Shown: piece after piece, positions 48,758-57,336 of the stretch
Layout: each line of letters begins with the position of its first letter
How positions within the stretch are numbered: the stretch's first letter is position 1
Source: Gemmobacter fulvus
GTDB lineage: Bacteria > Pseudomonadota > Alphaproteobacteria > Rhodobacterales > Rhodobacteraceae
Assembly: GCF_018798885.1 (NCBI RefSeq)
Contig: NZ_CP076362.1
Span: 124,001-188,000, forward strand
Length of the DNA: 64,000 nucleotides
Direction of reading: 5' to 3'
Notes under the pieces: model-generated
Seen by the model: the letters and a program-made list of their open reading frames with translations, nothing else
Told to the model about the DNA's origin: nothing
The model's database searches: none
Program-made: the position numbers and the translations under genes

Positions 48758-49675
48758 TCAGGGCGCGCGGCGCTGTTCCGGGGCGGCGGCGACGGTGGTT
48801 TGCAGCCAGTCCTGAAAGATGCGCAGGGCGGCGCGTTTGGGCAGCGAATTGTTGACGCAGAACCAATAGCCGTGACTGGCCAGAAAGCCGATGCCGCCGG
48901 GGTTGACCAGCGCGCCCGACAGCAGCTCTTCCTCGATCAGCTTGCGCGGGATCAGCGCCATGCCCTGCCCGGACAGCGCCGCGCGGATGACCATGGTGTA
49001 ATAGCCAAAGCGCATCCGGTGGCGCGGCTCCAGCTCCGGAAGGCCATAGGCGGCGGCCAGGGTCGACCAGTGCAGCGGCGTCTGCGGATGTTCCAGCATG
49101 GTGCCCTGCGCGAAATCCTCAAGCCGCTCTGGCCCGCCCAGCTTGGCCTCATATCCCGGCGTGCAGGCCAGAATCACATCGCGGCCCAGCAGATAGATCG
49201 CATCCTCGCCCGGAAACTGGCCCTGCCCGTAGCGGAACACGCCGTCCGGCGGCTCGAACTGGGTTTCCGACACGAAGGTGGTGAACTGAAGGTCAATGTC
49301 GGGATGGCGCTGCGCGAAATCGGCAAAGCGCGGCAACAGCCAGCGGTCCCCGAAAATCGGCAGAACCTGAAGGCGCAGGGTCTTGGGATCAGCCCCAAGT
49401 CGCAACGCGCGCAGGGCGGCATCCTCCATCGCCTTCACCGCGATGCGGGCATGTTCGATGTAGATCTGGCCCAGTTCGGTCGGCACCATCCCCGTTGGCA
49501 GCCGGGTGAACACCGGGCCGCCCAGCAGGGTTTCCAGCGACAGAAGTTGTTTGCTGACAGCACTTTGCGACAGATTGATGCTCTCGGCGGCAGCGGTGGT
49601 CGATCCGCGTTCGGCAATGGCCAGCAACACGCGCAAACCGGTCATGGAAGGCAGGCGGATGGGTTGATAAGCCAT
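48758..49675 (-). CDS. LysR-family transcriptional regulator
   Basis: The 305-residue protein has the LysR winged helix (about 8-66, STTAAAESINLSQSAVSKQL) and the periplasmic-binding-like effector domain with IFGDRWLLPRFADF and GYYTMVIRAALSGQGMALIP. It has GcvA/AmpR-like character. It lies 103 bases upstream of the aminotransferase unit on the same strand and is divergent from the argininosuccinate-lyase-like operon, with 118 bases between starts. LysR genes usually control the divergent operon; that is the preferred reading. Confidence 0.92.
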   Translation of the reverse strand: MAYQPIRLPSMTGLRVLLAIAERGSTTAAAESINLSQSAVSKQLLSLETLLGGPVFTRLPTGMVPTELGQIYIEHARIAVKAMEDAALRALRLGADPKTLRLQVLPIFGDRWLLPRFADFAQRHPDIDLQFTTFVSETQFEPPDGVFRYGQGQFPGEDAIYLLGRDVILACTPGYEAKLGGPERLEDFAQGTMLEHPQTPLHWSTLAAAYGLPELEPRHRMRFGYYTMVIRAALSGQGMALIPRKLIEEELLSGALVNPGGIGFLASHGYWFCVNNSLPKRAALRIFQDWLQTTVAAAPEQRRAP

Positions 49676-49793
49676 GATCCCCCGTCAGGTGCCTAGTCGG
49701 TTTCGTCATATGGTTAGCAGATAAACGCGTTTGTGCAAGCGCGGCTGTGGCGCGAAGCTGTGTGTAACAAGACCAAGACGACAGGGAAATCAG

Positions 49794-51257
49794 ATGTCCG
49801 AACCAACGAACCTTCTGTGGGGGGCGCGCTTTGCCAGCGGCCCTTCGGTGGAGCTCAGCAATTTGTCACGCGCGCCGTCCTCCTTCTTCCGGCTGTTCCG
49901 CGAAGACCTTGCCGGATCACGGGCCCATGCCCGCGAGTTGGAACGCGCCGCGGTTCTGACTGCCGACGAATGTGCCCGGATGCTGGATGCGCTGGACCGG
50001 ATCGAGGCCGATGTCGCCAGCGGCGATGAACAGCCGCAGCCGGGTGACGAGGATGTGCATACCTTTCACGAACGGCTGCTGGTGCAGACGCTGGGCACCT
50101 TGGGGGGCAAGCTGCGGGCCGGGCGGTCGCGCAATGACCAGACGGCGAACAACACCCGGCTGTATCTGCGCAGCACGGCGCGGCGACTCACGCTGGCGGT
50201 GCTGACGGTGCAAGAGGCGCTGGCGGCACAGGCCGCGCGCCATGCCGAGACGCTGATGCCCGGCTTTACCCATCTGCAACCGGCGCAGCCGGTGGCGCTG
50301 GGGCATCACCTGATGGCCCATGCGCAGGCCATGTCGCGCGATGTGGCGCGGTTCATCGACTGGGACGCGCGCTTTGCGCAATCGCCACTGGGGGCGGCGG
50401 CGCTGGCCGGATCGGCCTTTGCCCGCACGCCCGAACTGTCGGCGCAGGACATGGGATATGGCGGCCCCTGCGAAAATTCGATTGATGCCGTGGCCAGCCG
50501 CGATGTGGTGGCGGAATTCCTGTTCATCACCGCGATGCTGGGCGTCAACCTGTCGCGCCTGTCGGAAGAGATCTGCATCTGGGCCTCGCGCCAGTTCGGC
50601 TGGGTCAAGCTGCACGATTCCTATTCCACCGGATCGTCGATCATGCCGCAGAAGAAGAACCCCGATATCGCCGAACTGACGCGCGGCATGTCAGGCACGA
50701 TGATCGGCAATCTGACCGGGATTCTGGCGACGCTGAAGGCGATGCCGCTGGCCTATAACCGCGATCTGGCCGAGGACAAGCGGGCGCTGTTCCAGACGGT
50801 CGATCTGCTTGATCTGATCCTGCCCGCCTTTGCCGGCGTGGTGCGCACACTGGGCTTTGACACCGACCGGCTGGCCGCCGATGCGCCGCGCGGCTTCACG
50901 CTCGCCACCGAAGTGGCCGACTGGCTGGTGCGGCAGGGCATCCCGTTTGCACAGGCGCATGAGGTTTCGGGCGCCAGCGTGCGCTATTGCGAAGAGCGCG
51001 GGATGGAGCTTCAGGATCTGACTGCCGCCGATCTGCCGCAGATCGACGCGGCGCTGACCCCGGCGGTGCTGGCGGTGATCAGCCCCGACCGCGCGCTGGC
51101 CGAACGCTGGGGCAAGGGCGGCACCGCGCCAGTGCGGGTGCGCGAACAGATCGCGGCCTTTACCGAGACCTGCGCCCGCCAGCGCCGCTGGGCGATGGCA
51201 GAGCCGACCGGCGCCGCCCTGCGCCGCAGCCCCAGCCGTGCGGAGGTTCTGGCATGA
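49794..51257 (+). CDS. Argininosuccinate-lyase-family C-N lyase, probable catabolic paralogue
   Basis: The 487-residue protein has the fumarase/aspartase superfamily signature GSSIMPQKKNPD (catalytic serine about 281-282) and THLQPAQP (Thr159, His160). Compared with ArgH, the RSRNDQVATD motif reads RSRNDQTANN and a variant EDVHTFHERL occurs, so substrate contacts may differ. It starts at ATG 49794 (ACAGGGAAATCAG). Its place at the head of an amino-acid ABC/MmgE operon, and not with other arginine genes, suggests a catabolic C-N lyase acting on an N-succinyl type compound, releasing fumarate. True argininosuccinate lyase is the alternative. Confidence 0.85.
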   Translation: MSEPTNLLWGARFASGPSVELSNLSRAPSSFFRLFREDLAGSRAHARELERAAVLTADECARMLDALDRIEADVASGDEQPQPGDEDVHTFHERLLVQTLGTLGGKLRAGRSRNDQTANNTRLYLRSTARRLTLAVLTVQEALAAQAARHAETLMPGFTHLQPAQPVALGHHLMAHAQAMSRDVARFIDWDARFAQSPLGAAALAGSAFARTPELSAQDMGYGGPCENSIDAVASRDVVAEFLFITAMLGVNLSRLSEEICIWASRQFGWVKLHDSYSTGSSIMPQKKNPDIAELTRGMSGTMIGNLTGILATLKAMPLAYNRDLAEDKRALFQTVDLLDLILPAFAGVVRTLGFDTDRLAADAPRGFTLATEVADWLVRQGIPFAQAHEVSGASVRYCEERGMELQDLTAADLPQIDAALTPAVLAVISPDRALAERWGKGGTAPVRVREQIAAFTETCARQRRWAMAEPTGAALRRSPSRAEVLA

Positions 51258-52123
51258 CGACGCAAATGTCTGACGCTTCGGAACAGGCGCGCTATGAAAT
51301 CGCGCATCTGAAACTGGTGCCGCGCCGCCACGTCGGGCGGCTGATCACGGCGGCGGTGGCGCTGCTGCTGACCGGCCTGCTGGTGCGCGCCTTCATCATC
51401 GGCCAGATCGAATGGGATATCGTGGGCCAGTTCCTGTTTGCCCCGGCCATCGTCAAGGGCATCTGGAACACGCTGGCGATGACGGTGATGGCGATGGGCC
51501 TTGGCATCGTGCTGGGCGTGGTGATCGCGGTGATGCGCATTTCGGGCAACCCGGTGCTGTCGGTCATCGCCCATGCCTATGTCTGGGTGTTTCGCGGCGC
51601 TCCTGCCCTGCTGCAACTGCTGCTGTGGTTCAATCTGGCGCTGATCTTTCCGACCATTGCCTTTCCCGGCCTGTTCGAACTGCGCACCGTCGATGTGATG
51701 ACGCCCTTTGTGGCCGCGATGCTGGGCCTTGGCATCCAGCAGGGGGCCTATACCTCTGAAGTGGTGCGCTCGGGCCTGTTGTCAGTCGACAGCGGCCAGT
51801 ATGAGGCGGCGCGCACCATCGGCATGACCCAGATGCAGATGCTGCGCCGGATCGTGCTGCCGCAGGCGATGCGCGTCATGGTGCCGCCGATCGGCAACGA
51901 GGTGATCGGCATGGTCAAGCTGACCTCGCTGGCCTCGGTGATCCAGTTTTCGGAAATCCTGCACAATGCGCAGATCATCTACTACGCCAACACCCGCGTG
52001 CTGGAACTGCTGCTGGTGGCAAGCTTCTGGTATCTGGTGATCGTCTCTGTGCTGTCGCTGATCCAGAGCCGGATCGAACGCCATTACGGACGCGGCACGC
52101 GCTCCGTCCGGGCCACCGTGTAA
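51254..52123 (+). CDS. Polar amino-acid ABC transporter permease (HisM/GlnP type)
   Basis: The 289-residue permease has five to six hydrophobic segments and the HisM/GlnP-type motif GIQQGAYTSEVVRSGLLSV with the EAA loop QYEAARTIGMTQMQMLRRIVLPQA. The N-terminus is a hydrophilic extension of about 30 residues. It overlaps the upstream lyase gene (ATGA). Only one permease gene is present, so a homodimeric channel is likely. It works with the next ATPase and receptor. Confidence 0.93.
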   Translation: MTTQMSDASEQARYEIAHLKLVPRRHVGRLITAAVALLLTGLLVRAFIIGQIEWDIVGQFLFAPAIVKGIWNTLAMTVMAMGLGIVLGVVIAVMRISGNPVLSVIAHAYVWVFRGAPALLQLLLWFNLALIFPTIAFPGLFELRTVDVMTPFVAAMLGLGIQQGAYTSEVVRSGLLSVDSGQYEAARTIGMTQMQMLRRIVLPQAMRVMVPPIGNEVIGMVKLTSLASVIQFSEILHNAQIIYYANTRVLELLLVASFWYLVIVSVLSLIQSRIERHYGRGTRSVRATV

Positions 52124-52135
52124 GGAGCGGCACAG

Positions 52136-52906
52136 ATGACAACGGATATTCTGGTCAAGGCTATCGACGTTACCAAGAACTTCGGCGAATTCCGTGCGCT
52201 GGATGCCGTCAGCCTCGAGGTGCGCAAGGGCGAAGTGACCTGCATCATCGGCCCCTCCGGTTCGGGCAAAAGCACCTTTTTGCGCTGCATCAACCTGCTG
52301 GAGCGGATCGACGCGGGCGGCATCTGGGTGAATGGCGAGCTGATCGGCTATCGCCGCGACGGCAACCGCCTGCACGAGCTGGCCGATGCGCAGATCGCCC
52401 GCCAGCGCCGCGGCATCGGCATGGTGTTCCAGCGCTTCAACCTGTTTCCGCATCAGACCGCGCTGGAAAACATCACCGAAGGCCCGATCCAGGTGCTGAA
52501 AGACAATCCCAAGGTGGCGCGCGACCATGCGATGCACCTGCTGGAGCGGGTGGGCCTAGCCGACAAGGCGGGCAACTATCCGGCAGAACTGTCGGGCGGG
52601 CAGCAGCAGCGCGTGGCGATTGCCCGCGCGATGGGCATGCGCCCCAATCTGATCCTGTTTGATGAACCCACTTCGGCGCTTGATCCTGAACTGGTCGCCG
52701 AAGTGCTGGATGTGATGAACGATCTTGCCACCTCCGGCATGACGATGATCGTTGTCACGCACGAGCTGGGCTTTGCCCGGAATGTCAGCAACAGCGTTGC
52801 CTTCATGGACGGGGGCAGGCTGATCGAACATGGCCCCGCAGCCAAGGTGCTGACGCAACCCGACAGTCCCCGGACTGCCGAGTTCATAAAAGCCGTCCAC
52901 AGATAA
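52136..52906 (+). CDS. Polar amino-acid ABC transporter ATP-binding protein (GlnQ/HisP type)
   Basis: The 256-residue ATPase has Walker A GPSGSGKST (about 41-49), FQRFNLFPHQTALENITEGP in the Q-loop region, signature LSGGQQQRVAIARA, Walker B LILFDEPTSALDPELV and the H-loop TMIVVTHELGFAR. AAGGAG precedes the ATG. Of HisP/GlnQ length. It energises the importer made with the preceding permease. Confidence 0.96.
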   Translation: MTTDILVKAIDVTKNFGEFRALDAVSLEVRKGEVTCIIGPSGSGKSTFLRCINLLERIDAGGIWVNGELIGYRRDGNRLHELADAQIARQRRGIGMVFQRFNLFPHQTALENITEGPIQVLKDNPKVARDHAMHLLERVGLADKAGNYPAELSGGQQQRVAIARAMGMRPNLILFDEPTSALDPELVAEVLDVMNDLATSGMTMIVVTHELGFARNVSNSVAFMDGGRLIEHGPAAKVLTQPDSPRTAEFIKAVHR

Positions 52907-52933
52907 CAAAACCCAACAGACGAGGATCCTCCC

Positions 52934-53770
52934 ATGACCGCAACCCGTATTCTGGCCACTTCGGTGGGCCTGCTCTGCCTTGCCTGCGCCGTCAGCGCCG
53001 AGGGCCTGCCCGAAAAATACAAGACCGCCGGCAAGGTGGTGGTGGCCAATCAGCCGAACTACCCGCCGATGGAATATGTCGATCCTGCGACCAACACGCT
53101 GATGGGGGTGGATATCGATCTGGGCCTCGCACTGGCCAAACATCTGGGCGTGACCGTGGAATGGGCCGATATCGGCTTTGAACAGATGGTCTCGTCGCTG
53201 GAAACTGGCCGCGTCGATCTGATCCACAGCGGCATGAGCGATCTGCCCAAACGCCGCGAAACCATGGATTTCGTGGATTACATGAAATCGGGCGCGCAGT
53301 TCTATACCGTGACGGCGCGGGCGGGCGAATTTGCCAGCATCGCGGATTTCTGCGGCAAGACCGTGGGCATGAGCCGCCGCACCTCCTTTCCCGACGAGGC
53401 CAAGAAATGGAGCGATGCAACCTGCGTCGCCAATGGCAAGCCAGAGCTGATCGTGGTCGGCACCGAAGGGTCTGCCGATGCGCGCACGCAGCTGAAACAG
53501 GGCCGTCTTGATGGCGCGGTGCAGGGGTCGGAAACGCTTCCCTATCTGCTGACGCTGGAACCCGATACCTATGCCGTGATCGGTGAGCCCTTCACCGCCG
53601 TCTATCAGGGCATCGGTTTTGCCAAGGACGCGACCGATCTGCGCGATGCCTATGCCGCCGCGCTGTCGGCGCTGATCGCCTCGGGTGAATACAAGACGAT
53701 CTTTGAAAAATACGGTCTGGGCGGCACCATGCTCGATGCCGTGCGGATCAATGGCGAACCGCTGAACTGA
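52934..53770 (+). CDS. Amino-acid ABC transporter periplasmic binding protein
   Basis: The 278-residue precursor has a signal peptide cut near residue 23 (CAVSAEG). The family 3 solute-binding domain is shown by GKVVVANQPNYPPMEYVD, LMGVDIDLGLALAKHLG and the DLIHSGMSDLPKRRETMDFVDY segment that binds the ligand alpha-amino/carboxyl groups. RBS ACGAGGAT precedes ATG 52934. Ligand unknown, but an amino-polycarboxylate or basic amino acid is likely from context. Hairpins follow the gene. Confidence 0.93.
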   Translation: MTATRILATSVGLLCLACAVSAEGLPEKYKTAGKVVVANQPNYPPMEYVDPATNTLMGVDIDLGLALAKHLGVTVEWADIGFEQMVSSLETGRVDLIHSGMSDLPKRRETMDFVDYMKSGAQFYTVTARAGEFASIADFCGKTVGMSRRTSFPDEAKKWSDATCVANGKPELIVVGTEGSADARTQLKQGRLDGAVQGSETLPYLLTLEPDTYAVIGEPFTAVYQGIGFAKDATDLRDAYAAALSALIASGEYKTIFEKYGLGGTMLDAVRINGEPLN

Positions 53771-53780
53771 TCCCCCGCTC

Positions 53781-53832
53781 GCCCGTGGCCGCGTTTGGCC
53801 ACGGGCCCCGCGCCGGGCATCCCGCCCGGTGC
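53781..53832 (+). terminator. Two tandem hairpins after the amino-acid-binding protein gene
   Basis: GCCCGTGGCC (53781-53790), loop GCGTTT, GGCCACGGGC (53797-53806) is a perfect 10-bp stem. A second stem, GCGCCGGGC (53810-53818) with GCCCGGTGC (53824-53832), has one wobble pair. No T tract follows. They lie just before the MmgE/PrpD gene and may reduce expression of the enzymes relative to the receptor. Confidence 0.6.
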
Positions 53833-53853
53833 CCCTATTCAAGGACAGGATGG

Positions 53854-55263
53854 ATGACCTCGCATTCCGCTTTGGGCGGACCCTTTCCGGCTGCGCTGCC
53901 GCATCTGGAGGCGATGACCCGCTTCACCGCCGCCCTGCGCTTCGAGGATCTGGACCCCGCGCTGATCGCCAAGGCCAAGCTGCATCTTCTGGACACATTG
54001 GGGGCGGCGCTGGCGGGCACCCGATCCGCCGAATTCCGTGCCGCCTGCCAGCTTGCGACGGGCGACGGCGCGCGGCTGTTGGGCAGCGCGCTGCATGCCA
54101 GCCCGCGCGATGCGGCGCTGATCAATGGCGTGGCGGCGCATGTGTTCGAACTCGACGATTCCGGCGGCTGCGATCATTCCGGCGCGGTGGTGGTGCCCGC
54201 GCTGCTGGCGGCAATGGGATCGGGGGCGGGCACCTCGGGGCGCGATCTGATCTGTGCGCTGCTGGCGGGGTATGAGGTGGGGCGGCGGATTCTGGATGCC
54301 TCGGGCGGCTATGGCGGCCATAATGGCGCGGGCTGGCATTCCACCGGCACCTGCGGCACGCTGGCCGCCGCTGCCGCCGTCTCGCGCCTGCGCGGCTACG
54401 GGCCGCAGACCACCCGCCACGCCGTCACCCTGTCCACCAGCTTTTCCTCGGGGCTCTGGGCCTTCATCCATGATGGCAGTCAGGCCAAGAAGATCCATGC
54501 CGGACGCGCCGCCGAGGGCGGGCTGCTGGCGGCGGATCTGGCCGGGGCGGGGCTGACCGGTCCGTCGCAGGTGTTTGAAGAGGTCTGGGGCGGCTTCTTC
54601 CGCAGCTTCATCGGACAGCCGGGCCGCGCGCAGGAATTTTCTGACGGGCTGGGGCAGATCTGGAAAATCAACCGCGTGTCGCTGAAACCCTATGCCGCCT
54701 GCCGGGGCGCACATTCGGCGGTGGACGCCTTGGGCGACAGTCTGGCGCAGACCGGGCACAGCCCGGAGCAGATCACCCGCATCGACCTGCGGCTGAGCCA
54801 GTTCCTGATGGATATGTGCGGCACCGCCCGGCTGGACACGCTGGCGGGCGCGCAGATGAGCCTCGCCTATGTGCTGGCCGCGCGCTGTGTGTTCGGGGCG
54901 GCGGGGCTGGCGCAATATGCCGCCCCCGTCCGCCGCGATCCGCGTCTGGCCGCGGTGATGGCCAAGGTGCGGTTTCAGGTTGATCCCGCGCTGGCGCAGA
55001 TGGACGAGCCGGTGCTGACGCTGACCTTCGCCGATTGCCAGCAGATCACCACCGTGGTGCCGCGCGCTACCGGCGCCCCCGAGCGCCCGATGACCGAGGC
55101 GGCGGTGCTGGCCAAATTCACCAGCCTTGCGGGCATGGCCCTGCCAGAGCCGCAGGTGGCAGAATTGCTTGCTTGTGTGAACCGCCTCGAGACGCTTGAC
55201 AGCTGTGACAGCCTTGTCGCTCTGCTCACCCATGACGGGCCACAGCGCCCGGTATTCGACTGA
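53854..55263 (+). CDS. MmgE/PrpD family protein (epimerase/dehydratase fold)
   Basis: The 469-residue protein has the two-domain MmgE/PrpD architecture. Domain 1 includes LLDTLGAALAGT, FELDDSGGCDHSGAVVVPALL (conserved DxxH-type segment), GWHSTGTCGTLAAAAA and GSQAKKIHAGRAAEGG. Family members include 2-methylcitrate dehydratase, cis-aconitate decarboxylase and iminodisuccinate epimerase. The start ATG 53854 follows AAGGACAGG. A prp operon is absent. Beside an argininosuccinate-lyase-type C-N lyase it resembles aminopolycarboxylate (iminodisuccinate) systems, which I take as the leading hypothesis. Confidence 0.88.
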   Translation: MTSHSALGGPFPAALPHLEAMTRFTAALRFEDLDPALIAKAKLHLLDTLGAALAGTRSAEFRAACQLATGDGARLLGSALHASPRDAALINGVAAHVFELDDSGGCDHSGAVVVPALLAAMGSGAGTSGRDLICALLAGYEVGRRILDASGGYGGHNGAGWHSTGTCGTLAAAAAVSRLRGYGPQTTRHAVTLSTSFSSGLWAFIHDGSQAKKIHAGRAAEGGLLAADLAGAGLTGPSQVFEEVWGGFFRSFIGQPGRAQEFSDGLGQIWKINRVSLKPYAACRGAHSAVDALGDSLAQTGHSPEQITRIDLRLSQFLMDMCGTARLDTLAGAQMSLAYVLAARCVFGAAGLAQYAAPVRRDPRLAAVMAKVRFQVDPALAQMDEPVLTLTFADCQQITTVVPRATGAPERPMTEAAVLAKFTSLAGMALPEPQVAELLACVNRLETLDSCDSLVALLTHDGPQRPVFD

Positions 55264-55281
55264 GCCCCGGAGGGCACCCCC

Positions 55282-56151
55282 ATGACCCATGACCTGACCC
55301 CAAGGCCGCTGAACCCCGCCCCGCCCGCGCCCGATTTTGCCTGGCCCGGTGGCAAGAAAAGCGCTGTGTTCATCGGCTTTGACGTGGATGCCGAAACCGC
55401 CTGGATCGGCAATACCCCGGCCAATGTGAACCGCATGGTCACAACCTCGCATGGCGGTTACGACGCCCGTGTCGGCATTGCGAAGATCCTTGATCTGATG
55501 GCGGATCTGTCGCTGAAGGGCACCTTCTTCATTCCGGGCTGGACCGCCGAGGCGCATCCGGCCGCCTGTGAGGCCATCGTCGCGGCAGGGCACGAGATCG
55601 GCCATCACGGCTATCTGCACAAGCTGCCCGACCGCGACCGTCTGGACGAGGCCTATGACGAGATCGACCGCGGGCTGGCGGCGCTGAAGGCGCGGCTGGG
55701 CGTGGTGCCGGTGGGCTATCGCGCGCCCTCGGGTGAGAATTTCCCCGAACTGCTGGCGCATCTGACGGCGCGCGGGCTGCGGTATTCCAGCTCGTTCCGC
55801 GATGACATCCGGCCCTATCGTCATCTGCTTGCCGATGGCCGCCCCGGCCCGGTGGAAATTCCGGTGAACTATGCCTTTGATGACTGGAACTTCGGTATGA
55901 CCGCCCGCACCAGCCCGCGCAGCATCTTCGGACGCGACATGATCCTGCCGCTGTGGCGCGATGAGTTTGCGGCAACCCATGACTGGGGCGGCGTCACCAC
56001 CATGGTGCTGCATCCGCAGGTGTCGGGCCGCCCGATGCGCTGGCATATCCTGCGCGATTTCCTGACCGAAGTCGCCGCGCGCGAGGATGTCTGGATCGCC
56101 ACCGGGGCCGAGATCACCGCGCATTACGAGGCCTGCGAGGCGGCACGGTAA
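55282..56151 (+). CDS. Polysaccharide-deacetylase-fold (NodB) hydrolase, HpPgdA/PuuE-like
   Basis: The 289-residue protein has the NodB homology fold. The motif 1 metal Asp is in FIGFDVDAET, and motif 2 holds the HxxxH-like EIGHHGYLHK. VGYRAPSGENFPELLAHL is motif 3, with a late MVLHPQVSGRP motif 5. The absence of a signal peptide suggests an intracellular enzyme cutting a small amide or C-N bond, like PuuE or the peptidoglycan-deacetylase HpPgdA branch. It starts 18 bases after the MmgE/PrpD stop. Reaction not known. Confidence 0.87.
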   Translation: MTHDLTPRPLNPAPPAPDFAWPGGKKSAVFIGFDVDAETAWIGNTPANVNRMVTTSHGGYDARVGIAKILDLMADLSLKGTFFIPGWTAEAHPAACEAIVAAGHEIGHHGYLHKLPDRDRLDEAYDEIDRGLAALKARLGVVPVGYRAPSGENFPELLAHLTARGLRYSSSFRDDIRPYRHLLADGRPGPVEIPVNYAFDDWNFGMTARTSPRSIFGRDMILPLWRDEFAATHDWGGVTTMVLHPQVSGRPMRWHILRDFLTEVAAREDVWIATGAEITAHYEACEAAR

Positions 56152-56156
56152 CGGGA

Positions 56157-56184
56157 GGCGCGCGGGGGCAGCCCCCCGCGCGCC
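56157..56184. terminator. Long GC hairpin between convergent operons
   Basis: GGCGCGCGGGGG (56157-56168) pairs with CCCCCGCGCGCC (56173-56184) around a CAGC loop, a perfect 12-bp stem. It sits between the deacetylase stop (56151) and the ureohydrolase stop (56190), so it probably terminates both convergent transcripts. Confidence 0.7.
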
Positions 56185-56189
56185 TGTCG

Positions 56190-57227
56190 TCAGGATTTCA
56201 GGGCCGGGCTGAACGCCATCAGGCTGAGGATTTCAAACAGCACCTGTGCGGCGATTTGTGCGGTGTTGGTGGTGCTGTCATATTGCGGCGCCACCTCGAC
56301 CACATCGCCCCCCACCAGATTGAGGCCCTTGAGGCCCCGGATCAGCTCCAGCACCTCGCGCGGGGTCATGCCGCCCACTTCGGGTGTGCCGGTGCCGGGG
56401 GCAAAGCCGGGGTCCAGCGCGTCAATGTCGAACGACAGATAGGTCGGGCCATCGCCCACCACGGCGCGGGCGCGGCGGATGATTTCGGGGATGCCCAGAT
56501 GCGGCACCTCTTCGCCATGGATCACCGTCATGCCCGAGACGGTCGAGAACTCCCACAGATATTCCGCCGAGCCGCGAATCCCGATCTGGATCGTGCGCTC
56601 GGGGTCCAGCACGCCATCCAGCACGGCATTACGCATCGGGCCACCATGATGGAACTTGGTGCCATCGGTCGCGCCGCCGGTGTCGCAATGCGCGTCGATA
56701 TGGATCAGCCCGACCGGCCGGTCGCGCCCCACTGCGCGCAAGACCGGATGGGTGATCGAATGATCGCCGCCGACCGACAGCGGCACGACCCCCGCCGCCA
56801 CGATCCGCGCGATATGCGCCTCGATGTCGCGGTGGCTCTGCTCCAGATCATAGCGGCTGGTGAAGGCCACATCGCCGATATCGCCCACCCGCATCTCGTG
56901 CAGCGGCAGGCAATCCAGCACGTGATTATAGGGGCCGATCCGCTCCACCCCGCGCATGGCACGCGGCCCGAAGCGCGCGCCGGGGCGGTTGGTGACGCCC
57001 AGATCCATCGGCAGCCCGGTCAGCGCCACCTGCAGGTCGGCCAGGGCCTCCGGCTCGGGCCGGTAGGGGGCGCCGACCAGCGTCGGCACACCGGACCACG
57101 GCATCACGCGGGTGCCTGCCGGGTTGAACACCCGCGCGGCCACGCGGGCAAAGCGCGGATCGGCGATCCGGGCAGAGTTGTCATCGCTGAACTGGGCGCG
57201 CAGGGCGGCAAGGTGAATCTTATCCAT
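56190..57227 (-). CDS. Agmatinase/guanidino-acid ureohydrolase family
   Basis: Manganese enzyme of the arginase superfamily, 345 residues from ATG 57227 (or 364 from ATG 57284; neither has a strong RBS). The Mn-binding motifs are all present: GGDHSITHP, IDAHCDTG, and SFDIDALDPGFAPGTGTPEVGG. NRPGARFGPRAMRG is the usual upstream element. It hydrolyses a guanidino group to urea plus an amine. Agmatine, 4-guanidinobutyrate and 3-guanidinopropionate are the candidates. A LysR gene is divergent, as for gbuA/gbuR of pseudomonads. Confidence 0.93.
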   Translation of the reverse strand: MDKIHLAALRAQFSDDNSARIADPRFARVAARVFNPAGTRVMPWSGVPTLVGAPYRPEPEALADLQVALTGLPMDLGVTNRPGARFGPRAMRGVERIGPYNHVLDCLPLHEMRVGDIGDVAFTSRYDLEQSHRDIEAHIARIVAAGVVPLSVGGDHSITHPVLRAVGRDRPVGLIHIDAHCDTGGATDGTKFHHGGPMRNAVLDGVLDPERTIQIGIRGSAEYLWEFSTVSGMTVIHGEEVPHLGIPEIIRRARAVVGDGPTYLSFDIDALDPGFAPGTGTPEVGGMTPREVLELIRGLKGLNLVGGDVVEVAPQYDSTTNTAQIAAQVLFEILSLMAFSPALKS

Positions 57228-57336
57228 CTGAAGGGTCTTTCTGATGTCGGGCGGTTGCGGGCCGAGTATGACAGCACTGGACATGGCAGATCAATTTACA
57301 GAATATTGCGATATGATGTCAGGAAAACTCACATAG

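Noticed and set aside
53839-56124. Open frame of about 760 codons opposite the MmgE/PrpD and deacetylase genes
   Set aside because: Longest shadow in the window; it crosses two genes with clear motifs and the gap between them, without a start signal.
56157-56184. Mobile-element terminal repeat
   Set aside because: The long inverted repeat is a single hairpin between two convergent stops, with no flanking duplication or transposase; terminator is the simpler reading.
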